From SXOA01 sp964444865 (GTDB taxonomy: Bacteria; Planctomycetota; Planctomycetia; Pirellulales; Pirellulaceae): a stretch of 10,169 nucleotides of DNA. Shown here in pieces: positions 1 to 5,849 of this stretch (positions are counted from its first letter, which is position 1; each line of letters opens with the position of its first letter). The DNA is taken from the NCBI GenBank assembly GCA_964444865.1, contig CAYUJE010000242.1, positions 1 to 10,169 on the forward strand. The letters run 5' to 3'. The translations under genes were made by a program, and so were the position numbers. Under the pieces are notes generated by a model. It had not been told where the DNA came from. It was given only the letters and a program-made list of their open reading frames with translations, and ran no database searches.

Positions 1-1
1 C

Positions 2-724
2 GGCTCTCCCAAGGATGCAGCCCGCAAAGAAGGCCCCCCCCTCAGTTTCATCACGGCGGGCTACTACACCGCCATCGAGAAAAGCGGCGGGATCCCTGTC
101 ATTCTTCCCCCTCTGGAAAACGAAGACGACCTCGGCAGCGTTCTCGAAATGCTGAATGGGTTCGTAATGATCGGCGGTGGCGATCTCGACCCCCGCCGCG
201 ACGGCTTTCAAATGCACACCAGCGTCCGCCCCATGGAGCCCCGCCGAGAGGACTTTGACCGGATGCTGATGCGGCAAATCAGCGAGCGGCGGATGCCCGT
301 CCTCGGCATCGGCGTCGGCATGCAGCTCCTCAACGTCTCGCAGGGGGGCAACCTCTACCTCCATCTGCCGGAAGACATGCCGGAAGCCATTCCGCACAAG
401 GACACGCAGGACCCCGAGCACCGCCACGGTCTGAACATCGTCTTCGGCACGCTCATGGAGCGGGTCTATGGCGATGGCGAAATCCGGGTCAACAGCATGC
501 ACCACATGGCCATCGACGAAGTCGCCGACGGCTTCATGGTCACCGCCCGCTGCCCCGACGGAGTCATCGAAGCCATCGAGAGCACCCAGGAAGACTGGTT
601 CGCCCTCGGCACCCAGTTCCATCCCGAATCCGAATCCGCCACCGCCCTCGACGTCCGGATCTTCGAAGAATTCATCGACGGCGTCAAAGCCGCCATGAAG
701 GGGCGGAAAATGGTGGCGGCGTAA
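2..724 (+). CDS. Peptidase C26 / PuuD-like class I glutamine amidotransferase, 5'-truncated, nucleophile Cys replaced by Gly
   Basis: The reading frame is open from base 2, so the gene enters from the left and lacks perhaps 25 N-terminal residues; the first ATG inside the window (149) lies within the conserved domain and is not the true start. The family hydrolyses gamma-glutamyl amide bonds (for example gamma-glutamyl-GABA in putrescine breakdown) in the cytosol. Visible marks are the IPVILPP strand, the GGGDLDP loop (about 165-190), the elbow GIGVGMQLLN, the NSMHHMAID segment, DGVIEAIE, and GTQFHPE carrying the His (620-622) and Glu (626-628) of the triad. The elbow normally reads GICRGMQ or similar; here the Cys codon position (311-313) is GGC, Gly, so the nucleophile is missing. 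Either this is a non-catalytic homologue or it works differently. Family assignment is firm, the substrate unknown. Stop TAA is followed 12 bases later by a repeat. Confidence 0.88.
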   Translation, partial: GSPKDAARKEGPPLSFITAGYYTAIEKSGGIPVILPPLENEDDLGSVLEMLNGFVMIGGGDLDPRRDGFQMHTSVRPMEPRREDFDRMLMRQISERRMPVLGIGVGMQLLNVSQGGNLYLHLPEDMPEAIPHKDTQDPEHRHGLNIVFGTLMERVYGDGEIRVNSMHHMAIDEVADGFMVTARCPDGVIEAIESTQEDWFALGTQFHPESESATALDVRIFEEFIDGVKAAMKGRKMVAA

Positions 725-736
725 GCCGTAACCTAC

Positions 737-764
737 GTGGCGACACGCGGCCTCGCGTGTCGGC
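737..764 (+). repeat. REP-like hairpin, family 1, copy A (head GTGG)
   Basis: The stem is formed by GACACGCG and CGCGTGTC around a GCCT centre, preceded by a GTGG head where better copies have GTAG. It matches the copy at 1449-1476 almost exactly and starts 12 bases after the stop codon of the amidotransferase-like gene. It faces the inverted copy at 797-823, giving an inverted pair with a 32-base spacer. Confidence 0.8.
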
Positions 765-796
765 CTCTTTTCGAAGATGGTGGCCGTAGCGCCGAA

Positions 797-858
797 GCCT
801 GCACGCGGGCCGCGTGCGGCTACGTTGGCCACCACGCCCACGGCCTTGCGTGGGCGTG
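797..858. repeat. Two REP-like hairpins head to head: family 1 copy B (minus) and variant B2 (plus)
   Basis: Copy B (797-823) is read on the minus strand as GTAGCCGCACGCGG followed by CCGCGTGCAGGC-type sequence; its stem is GCACGCGG/CCGCGTGC. Its GTAG head (CTAC at 820-823) abuts a second element at 824-858 that begins GTTGGCCAC and has a perfect 10-bp stem, CACGCCCACG (833-842) with CGTGGGCGTG (849-858), around a 6-base loop. Copy B is identical over its whole length to the copy at 1422-1448. Confidence 0.8.
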
Positions 859-884
859 AAATCGAGAAGCGGGGAATCGCCGCA

Positions 885-954
885 AAAAACACGAAAAGAC
901 ACAAAAATTGGACGTTCATAACCGGACTCCTTTTTTGTGCCTCTTTGTGTTTTT
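885..954. repeat. A-rich imperfect inverted repeat
   Basis: Arm 885-907 (AAAAACACGAAAAGACAC then AAAAA) pairs with arm 932-954, 20 of 23 positions complementary, with a 24-base loop. The arms are of the simple A/C/G type unlike the GC-rich REP hairpins nearby. It could act as a weak bidirectional terminator for the gene ending at 724, but it lies 160 bases downstream; it may equally be an unrelated interspersed repeat. Confidence 0.7.
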
Positions 955-1042
955 CGTGGCCAACCCATTGCCTCAATCCGTGTCCCGTCCGTGTTCATTG
1001 CGTGACTTAATTCTTCCTCGCGACCAGCCCTTCTTTTTTTCC

Positions 1043-1127
1043 GTGATGCAAAACTCGGCCGGCTCACTTTCGTAAATGGTTGCTAAGCCAGCATTTGCGC
1101 CGACAGCCTCCGGGAGTTTTGCATCAC
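1043..1127. repeat. 85-bp element bounded by 14-bp perfect inverted repeats (MITE-like)
   Basis: GTGATGCAAAACTC at 1043-1056 is matched exactly in inverted orientation by GAGTTTTGCATCAC at 1114-1127. The 57-base interior has no coding frame and only weak internal pairing. Perfect terminal inverted repeats around a short non-coding core are what a miniature inverted-repeat transposable element looks like; a structured RNA is the alternative. No clear target-site duplication is seen: the flanks are C-rich runs and uninformative. Confidence 0.6.
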
Positions 1128-1364
1128 CCCCCCTCCTCACAAGTGGGGTCCGCGAGCGTTCCGCTCTAAATACTGATTGGCAACTCCCTGAAAACTTTTT
1201 CTCGCTCTTTCATGGCCTTTCTCCTGATGAACGGGATGTAAACTACTGTATACTTACGACGCCAATAATACAATAGTACACTTGGCAAGGTCAAGGCCCC
1301 GACAGCCAGAATATTCAAGATTTATTAAACTACCTAATTGCCTTGCGAAGGTGCGGAAGATGTC

Positions 1365-1391
1365 GTAGCCACACGCGTCCCGCTTGTCGAC
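1365..1391 (+). repeat. REP-like hairpin, family 1, copy C (decayed stem)
   Basis: It begins with an intact head, GTAGCCACACGCG, exactly as in the copy at 1551-1578, but the second stem arm (CGCTTGTCGAC) has drifted and pairs less well. It lies 30 bases before the inverted copy at 1422-1448, repeating the spacing of the 737/797 pair. Confidence 0.65.
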
Positions 1392-1421
1392 TTCTTCCAC
1401 AAAAAGGCGGCCATCCAAACA

Positions 1422-1476
1422 GCCTGCACGCGGGCCGCGTGCGGCTACGTGGCGACACGCGGCCTCGCGTGTCTGC
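1422..1476. repeat. Two REP-like hairpins head to head: family 1 copies D (minus) and E (plus)
   Basis: Copy D (1422-1448) is identical to copy B at 797-823, and copy E (1449-1476) differs from copy A at 737-764 at a single base near its end. The heads touch, giving CTAC directly followed by GTGG at 1445-1452. Each copy folds separately (GCACGCGG/CCGCGTGC and GACACGCG/CGCGTGTC). Confidence 0.8.
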
Positions 1477-1550
1477 CTCGTTCTGGCGATCAGGAATGCG
1501 ACATCATCCAGCGGGTATAGAGACCCACCGTTAAACTGCGGTTTTCAGAA

Positions 1551-1578
1551 GCCGACACGCGAGGCCGCGTGTGGCTAC
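1551..1578 (-). repeat. REP-like hairpin, family 1, copy F, containing the pfpI stop codon
   Basis: Read on the minus strand this copy starts GTAGCCACACGCGG and continues with the matching CGCGTGTCGGC arm. Its GTAG head occupies 1575-1578, and the TAG of that head is the stop codon (1575-1577) of the PfpI gene, so the repeat overlaps the 3' end of the reading frame by four bases. It may also serve as the transcript end. Confidence 0.8.
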
Positions 1579-2147
1579 GCTTCCAGCACCATCAAGAACT
1601 GCCGCATCCAGGCTGGATGGGCTGGCCAGGCGGGGGCGGTGATGAGGTTGCCGTCGGTGTGGGCGTTGTCGAACGTGGCATTGGCGGGGACGAATTCGCC
1701 GCCGGCGAGCTCCACTTCATGCCGGCAGGCGGGATAGGCGCTCACCTTCCGTCCTTTGATGACCCCAGCCGCGGAGAGGAGCTGCGCGCCGTGGCAGATG
1801 GCGGCAATCGGTTTTTTGGCGGCGGCGAAGTGCTGCACGATGGATAGGACGCGGGGAGTAAGGCGGAGGTATTCTGGCGCACGGCCGCCGGGGATGACGA
1901 GGGCGTCGTAGGGTTTCTCGTCGATGGCGTCAAAGGTCGCATTGAGGCGGAAATTGTGCCCTCGCTTTTCGCTATAGGTCTGATCCCCTTCAAAGTCGTG
2001 AATCGCGGTCGCGACCATTTCCCCTTCTTTCTTTCCAGGGCAGACGGCATCGACCTGATGCCCCACCATCAGCAGCATTTGGAACGGGACCATGATTTCG
2101 TAGTCTTCCACGTAGTCGCCGGCGAGGAGGAGGATTTTTTTGGGCAT
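1575..2147 (-). CDS. DJ-1/PfpI family protein, plant DJ-1D (glyoxalase III)-like
   Basis: A 190-residue cytosolic protein of the DJ-1/PfpI superfamily, whose members act as proteases, chaperones, deglycases or glutathione-independent glyoxalases. The nucleophile elbow AAICHGAQLL gives Cys118-His119; the acidic partner is Glu17 in DYVEDYEIMVPFQ; VIPGGRAPEYL carries Glu92. The segment CPGKKEGE followed by QTYSEKRGHNFRLNATFD closely resembles Arabidopsis DJ-1D, and the three residues sit at a constant offset from those I recall as its active site, so methylglyoxal/glyoxal detoxification is a reasonable inference. Plant DJ-1D is a tandem duplication; this is a single domain. Start: the frame opens at 2252, but the first 35 residues are low-similarity and the domain begins at MPKKILLLAGDYVEDYE, so the ATG at 2147 is preferred although no Shine-Dalgarno precedes it. 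Stop lies inside a REP-like repeat. Confidence 0.87.
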   Translation of the reverse strand: MPKKILLLAGDYVEDYEIMVPFQMLLMVGHQVDAVCPGKKEGEMVATAIHDFEGDQTYSEKRGHNFRLNATFDAIDEKPYDALVIPGGRAPEYLRLTPRVLSIVQHFAAAKKPIAAICHGAQLLSAAGVIKGRKVSAYPACRHEVELAGGEFVPANATFDNAHTDGNLITAPAWPAHPAWMRQFLMVLEA

Positions 2148-2376
2148 GGGAGTAGTTGGGGGCTGAGGGAGGATAGGAGCTTCTGTTTGTTTTACAGAGA
2201 GGGCGAATCGCTGCGTATCCCTCGCCGATGCCATTTTTGACTGACTCGCCAATATCCACCACTTTTACCGTTTCCCCTTTAATTTTCGTTGTGTTACGAT
2301 ATTCTGGAAGTCAGTGGGCCGATCCAAAATCGGTTCGCCAGGAACGAATACGTCGCCAGCGGACAATTCCATCCTT

Positions 2377-2382
2377 GGAGGG
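2377..2382 (+). promoter_or_regulatory. Ribosome binding site deciding the start at 2390
   Basis: GGAGGG lies 7 bases before the ATG at 2390. A nearer ATG at 2383 is out of frame, so this site supports 2390 as the initiation codon. It is one of the few strong Shine-Dalgarno sequences in the window. Confidence 0.7.
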
Positions 2383-2389
2383 ATGAGCA

Positions 2390-3307
2390 ATGGACTCTAA
2401 ACTTTGCCCTTTCTGTCACACCTGGTGCTCCAGCAACATCTTCGACCAGCATGTCGCCTCGCACATGCAGAAGTTGTCTGATGGCCAGATGAAGGACCAT
2501 GTGACGGTCCGCCCCGAGGAACGGTTTGCCGGGGACCTCGCCAAAGAACCGAAGTGGTATGTGCATCCCAAGTGCGGCGGCGTGACCGGGATGCCCGAGG
2601 AGATTATCCGTTCATATATGACCGATCCGTTTCTGTACAACGAATCCTCGTTTTGTACCGGCTGCCATACCTATGTGCCGACGAGCGAATTGTATTGGCA
2701 GGAGACCAACGAATCGCTGCAAGCCGCCAGCTACCGTCGGAAGTCCGAGTTCATCCAGAAGAATTTTCTGAATCCCAATGACTTCGTTTGGGACGCCAAC
2801 GGCCCGGTTCGTCGCAAAAGTCGCGGCGGCGGCAATATGGGGATGGTGGCGGTCTTTGCGATCGGCAGCGTCGCCGCATTGTTCCTGCTGGGATTTGTGT
2901 TCGTTTTCGGCCTGATTGCCTTTGGCGGGCGGGCGGCTCGCCGCCAGGCTGTGCCCCCCATGAATGCCGGAGTGCCGGTCTTCCGCCCGGCGGTAGAGCC
3001 AGTGAAATTTCCAGAGTTTCCGCAGGTCGAGATTCCCAAGGGTCCGGATGTCAACGAAATCCTGCGGGAGAGCAACGAGCGAATGGCCAAACATTTTGAG
3101 GAGTCCCAAAAGGAACACGAGAAATTCCTGGAAGAAATTCGCTCGAATTCGTTCGCTCCGCCGGGGCCAATGGGGGGACCGCCGAATGTTGGCCCTTCAA
3201 AAGGCTTCTCGGGTCTGGAAGAAGCTCGCAAACGGGCCGAGGAGTCTCGTAAACGCTCCCAGGAACGAATGGATGCGATGCGGGAGCGAATGAGAAATAG
3301 ACCGTAG
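2390..3307 (+). CDS. Zinc-finger, single-pass membrane protein with C-terminal coiled coil; function unknown
   Basis: 305 residues in clear modules. Residues 6-25 fit a C2H2 zinc finger (C6-x2-C9-x11-H21-x3-H25). A second potential metal site is H59-x2-C62 with C89-x2-C92 around a conserved-looking PEEIIRSYMTDPFLYNESSF stretch. Residues about 121-140 (KNFLNPNDFVWDANGP) lead into a basic RRKSR stop-transfer segment, then a hydrophobic helix at about 150-179. Residues 185-230 are Pro-rich, and 230-265 and 280-305 are highly charged heptad-like helices (EILRESNERMAKHFEESQ; EEARKRAEESRKRSQERMD), probably coiled coil. With the basic residues before the helix, the zinc module is likely cytosolic and the coiled coil on the other side. 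I do not recognise a named family; I associate this layout with planctomycete hypothetical proteins. Single gene, divergent from pfpI and convergent with lptG. Confidence 0.85.
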   Translation: MDSKLCPFCHTWCSSNIFDQHVASHMQKLSDGQMKDHVTVRPEERFAGDLAKEPKWYVHPKCGGVTGMPEEIIRSYMTDPFLYNESSFCTGCHTYVPTSELYWQETNESLQAASYRRKSEFIQKNFLNPNDFVWDANGPVRRKSRGGGNMGMVAVFAIGSVAALFLLGFVFVFGLIAFGGRAARRQAVPPMNAGVPVFRPAVEPVKFPEFPQVEIPKGPDVNEILRESNERMAKHFEESQKEHEKFLEEIRSNSFAPPGPMGGPPNVGPSKGFSGLEEARKRAEESRKRSQERMDAMRERMRNRP

Positions 3308-3335
3308 CAGATACTCAAGCCCGCATGCCCTTGCC

Positions 3336-4520
3336 TTATTCCGACAGGGGCCAGGAAAGTGCAAAGGCCAGAGGTCCAAAAATCAAAAGGGGCAGCCAGG
3401 CGGCAAAAGTCGGGCTGAGCAGGTAATTCGCCCCCAGCCAATGGCTGAACATGGTCACGGCAAAGAATCCGCCGACGAGCACCGCCCCCAGGAATGCCGC
3501 CATGAAGACATTGGTATTACGCCGCGTCATTGCCAGCGGAACGCCGAGAAAAAACAATGCCAAGTCCAGAAACGGCTGGACGAGCCGCACGTGCAAGATC
3601 ACCCGAATGTTGGCTCCGTAATCCAGACTGCGATTGCGAAGGCCGGAAACGAGTTCTCCCGTGCTCAGGTACTGCTGCCAGGCCGCTCCGACAGTCAATT
3701 GTTCAAAGTTCACGCCACTGGCAACAAAGCACTCCCCTGGTGAAAGCCAGGGAGAATCCGCGGGGCTGAACAGGAGCGGACGGCCATCCAAAGAGAGCGA
3801 TTTCATTTCCGCCAGGTTGGCTGGCTGGTGGACCCCGCGGAGCAAATAGCCGCTCGGGTGCTGCGGGGTGGCGGCCTGGTAGTAGGCGTTGTCCGCAACG
3901 ATCTGGCGGCCCCAAGCCCGAATCTCGTCGGGGAACTGGCTGAATTTTGCCCCCTCGATCCGCTTCTCATTGGCAAAGGTGAACTTGCCCGAAATGAGCA
4001 GGCCGCTCTGCATGTCGAACATGGGGCGACAGGGTTTGGCGGTTTCCCCCAACCAGTCCTGAGCGTTTTTTGCCAAACGCTCCCGGATTTGCGGGAGACA
4101 GATTTCGCGATTTGCAACTCCCAGAGTTGCTACGAATGCCGCCGCATAAGCCAGCGGCCTGACGATGCGGCGGGGCGGAATGGCCGCGGCGGCAAGCGCC
4201 GTCATTTCATTGGCCCGCTGCATCCAGGTGACGGCAAACAGGCCGGCCATCATCGCCATCACACCAGCCGTCAGGTCGAAGAACCAGAACAGCTTGGCAC
4301 CGTAGTACATCAGCAGCACTTTGCCGATGCCCCCTTCCAATCGCTTCCCATAGGTGCTGAATTCCTGAAAGTTTCCAAAACAATCAATAACGACATACAG
4401 GCCGGCCAGGCTGACAAAGCAAACGAACACCAGTTTGAAGAACAGGCCCAGCACATAGCGGTCCACCACCCAGGCTCGATTGATGGCGTAATAGTAGGGT
4501 GACAGAATCAGGTCGACCAA
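3336..4520 (-). CDS. LptF/LptG (YjgP/YjgQ) family LPS-export permease
   Basis: This inner-membrane permease would work with the LptB ATPase to extract lipopolysaccharide and pass it to LptC/LptA. Three N-terminal helices (about 24-46, 74-98, 118-136), a periplasmic domain (about 140-305) and three C-terminal helices (about 313-331, 337-357, 372-391) give the family topology. Marks are DRYVLGLFFKL at the start of helix 1, the coupling-helix motif QRANEMTALAAAAIPPRRI, and GVPLAMTRRNTNVF between helices 4 and 5. Start: the frame reaches a TTG at 4586, but that TTG forms part of a good -35 box; TTG at 4520 has AAGGA 7 bases upstream and lies just behind the promoter, giving 394 residues. GTG at 4469 is another possibility. 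Usually lptF and lptG are adjacent; here only one is present, so whether it is LptF or LptG cannot be said. Confidence 0.87.
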   Translation of the reverse strand: MVDLILSPYYYAINRAWVVDRYVLGLFFKLVFVCFVSLAGLYVVIDCFGNFQEFSTYGKRLEGGIGKVLLMYYGAKLFWFFDLTAGVMAMMAGLFAVTWMQRANEMTALAAAAIPPRRIVRPLAYAAAFVATLGVANREICLPQIRERLAKNAQDWLGETAKPCRPMFDMQSGLLISGKFTFANEKRIEGAKFSQFPDEIRAWGRQIVADNAYYQAATPQHPSGYLLRGVHQPANLAEMKSLSLDGRPLLFSPADSPWLSPGECFVASGVNFEQLTVGAAWQQYLSTGELVSGLRNRSLDYGANIRVILHVRLVQPFLDLALFFLGVPLAMTRRNTNVFMAAFLGAVLVGGFFAVTMFSHWLGANYLLSPTFAAWLPLLIFGPLAFALSWPLSE

Positions 4521-4556
4521 GGGGAAGTCCTTTTCCAAAGTTCGTGAGCGTGTGAT

Positions 4557-4586
4557 ACCATAGGTTTTCCTGTTAGGGTGGGTCAA
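4557..4586 (-). promoter_or_regulatory. Sigma70-like promoter of the lptF/G gene
   Basis: On the minus strand TTGACC (4581-4586) and TATGGT (4557-4562) are separated by 18 bases. Transcription would begin near 4549, about 29 bases before the TTG start at 4520, and this argues against translation starting at 4586. On the plus strand the same stretch holds a weaker TTTCCA-17-TACCAT match (4533-4561) that could serve comF. Confidence 0.5.
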
Positions 4587-4606
4587 TACGAACGCAGGGT
4601 GCTAGC

Positions 4607-5395
4607 GTGAGTCGGGCAGCATCAAGCCGATTTTCACTACTTTCGCCGCGCTGGCTGAAGCGATGGACCGCCTCTGCCGCGGATCTCCTGTTTCCACCGA
4701 CGTGCACCTTCTGTGACGAGCCCAGTTCTCCACGTGAAGACGGCACCCTGCTTTGCGAGACTTGTGCCAGCCGGCTTGGCCAGGCACGCAAGGACAATTG
4801 CCGCCGATGTGGCATGCCGGCACCGGTCCTCAACACCGAAGACGGAAAGTGTGCCGATTGTCGAGATAGGAAGTTCAGCTTCAGCGAAGTGCGCTCGCTG
4901 GGGCTCTATGAAAACGATGTTCGCCAAGCAGTCTTGCGGATGAAACATCATGAGCAGGAGCATTTGGCGATGGCCTTGGGCCGCCGGCTGGCAGCGCTGT
5001 TGGAAGCACATCCCTTTACGGAACCACCGGAGCTGATTGCCCCGGTTCCCATGCATTGGCTGACGCGACTGGTTCGCGGCACGAGCGCCGCGGATACGCT
5101 CGCCCGTTCCCTGGCGGCTGCCGTGTCGCTGCCGGTCGCTGGCGATTTGCTCTACTGTCGGCGACTACTCAAGAAACAGGGCATGCTGCTGGCCAGCGAA
5201 CGAAAAACAAATGTCCGAGATGCCTTCGCCGCAAGTCGCCGCTACGATATTTCCGGAGCAAAGATTTTGCTGGTTGATGACGTAATCACCACGGGGGCGA
5301 CTTGCGATTCTGCCGCCCAGGCGCTCTTGGATGCCGGTGCATTTGCCGTCTATGCCGTATCCGTCGCTCGAGGCACCGGGATGCGAACCTCATAA
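4607..5395 (+). CDS. comF: ComF/GntX family phosphoribosyltransferase-like protein
   Basis: 262 residues with the ComF arrangement. An N-terminal metal-binding region has four CxxC pairs (C33/C36, C50/C53, C65/C68, C82/C85), followed by VRSLGLYENDVRQAVLRMKHH, the VPMHWLTRLVRG loop (about 147-158), QGMLLASERKTNVRDAF (191-207) and the PRPP-binding signature ILLVDDVITTGAT (220-232). In naturally competent bacteria ComF supports import of single-stranded DNA and helicase function; elsewhere (GntX) the role is unclear, and no other competence genes are in this window. The RGFNQ motif usual after the VP loop is RGTSAAD here. Start is GTG with only a weak AGGGTG upstream. It is divergent from lptF/G (86 bases between starts) and its stop lies 8 bases from that of the convergent PilZ gene. 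Confidence 0.88.
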   Translation: MSRAASSRFSLLSPRWLKRWTASAADLLFPPTCTFCDEPSSPREDGTLLCETCASRLGQARKDNCRRCGMPAPVLNTEDGKCADCRDRKFSFSEVRSLGLYENDVRQAVLRMKHHEQEHLAMALGRRLAALLEAHPFTEPPELIAPVPMHWLTRLVRGTSAADTLARSLAAAVSLPVAGDLLYCRRLLKKQGMLLASERKTNVRDAFAASRRYDISGAKILLVDDVITTGATCDSAAQALLDAGAFAVYAVSVARGTGMRTS

Positions 5396-5403
5396 CGGGC
5401 TGT

Positions 5404-5694
5404 CTAAGGCAGCGTGTCCAGGATTTCGAGCCCGACAAAAGTCAGCGCCGTATCAGTCCGGCGAACATGCCGGACGATGGCATCGTGCAAGCGGGAACGG
5501 ACCATCACGCGTACCACCTCACCCGTTTCCACCTTGGGTTCTTCGGTGAACTCGGCTCCTATGCCATCCGGAGAGGTATCCACGAAATCTCCCAGAAAGA
5601 CCTGCTCACCTGCAAACATCGATACCAATTGGCGTTTCTCACTCTCACGATCATGCCGACGGCGGAACGCGGACGAAATCTCTGGTGTGGACAT
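5404..5694 (-). CDS. Stand-alone PilZ domain protein
   Basis: 96 residues, the length of a single PilZ domain, which binds cyclic di-GMP. The two signature motifs are present with ordinary spacing: R12-x3-R16 in FRRRHDRE and D39-x-S41-x2-G44 in VDTSPDGIGAEF. The C-terminal part (TGEVVRVMVRSR, AIVRHVRR, LTFVGLEIL) matches the beta-barrel strands that close the domain. With no fused output domain, it probably acts as a small c-di-GMP-responsive adaptor on motility, attachment or polysaccharide; the partner cannot be told from here because the neighbours (comF, SDR) are unrelated. Start ATG at 5694 has no Shine-Dalgarno. The 155 bases between this gene and the SDR stop show no feature I can support. 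Confidence 0.8.
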   Translation of the reverse strand: MSTPEISSAFRRRHDRESEKRQLVSMFAGEQVFLGDFVDTSPDGIGAEFTEEPKVETGEVVRVMVRSRLHDAIVRHVRRTDTALTFVGLEILDTLP

Positions 5695-5849
5695 GGCGCA
5701 CTTGGGAAAAGAGAGCAGGACTCAAATCTCCCCAACTCTGGCTCATGGTCCGCACGATGCAAAATGTTTCGTGCGAATCCCTTCCCAGCCACGCGGTCCC
5801 CATTGCGGACTGTAGCGATTTCAGCGGTTACCAGGGAAATTCGGGCAAT

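Larger units (their letters stand above)
725..1574. other. Gene-free, repeat-rich intergenic region
   Basis: This 850-bp gap between the amidotransferase-like gene and the PfpI gene contains no credible coding frame; the short frames read through hairpin repeats and give Arg/Pro-rich or compositionally odd peptides. It holds REP-like hairpins at 737-764, 797-823, 824-858, 1365-1391, 1422-1448, 1449-1476 and 1551-1578, an A/T-rich inverted repeat at 885-954, a loose CCGTGT/TCCGTGTTCATTGCGTG tract around 980-1006, and a 14-bp inverted repeat bounding 1043-1127. The part from about 1150 to 1345 is visibly richer in A and T than the flanks and has no recognisable content; it could be decayed foreign DNA. 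Confidence 0.75.

Noticed and set aside
684..1067. 127-residue minus-strand frame
   Set aside because: Covers the end of the amidotransferase gene and several hairpin repeats; no domain and strongly Arg-rich.
1076..1276. 66-residue plus-strand frame in the intergenic region
   Set aside because: Starts inside the inverted-repeat element, no ribosome binding site, no family resemblance; could at most be a decayed fragment.
725..1578. CRISPR array
   Set aside because: Repeats alternate in orientation and differ in sequence, spacers are irregular, and there are no cas genes; they are REP-like hairpins.
1338..1737. Overlapping short plus-strand frames
   Set aside because: They translate the REP hairpins and then run antisense to pfpI; Arg/Pro/Ala-rich products are artefacts.
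2237..2300. Possible promoter boxes TTGACT (2237) and TACGAT (2295) between pfpI and the zinc-finger gene
   Set aside because: Neither has a matching partner box at 16-18 bases, so no promoter can be supported there.
3828..4502. 224-residue plus-strand open frame
   Set aside because: Antisense to the LptF/G permease, whose topology and motifs are convincing.
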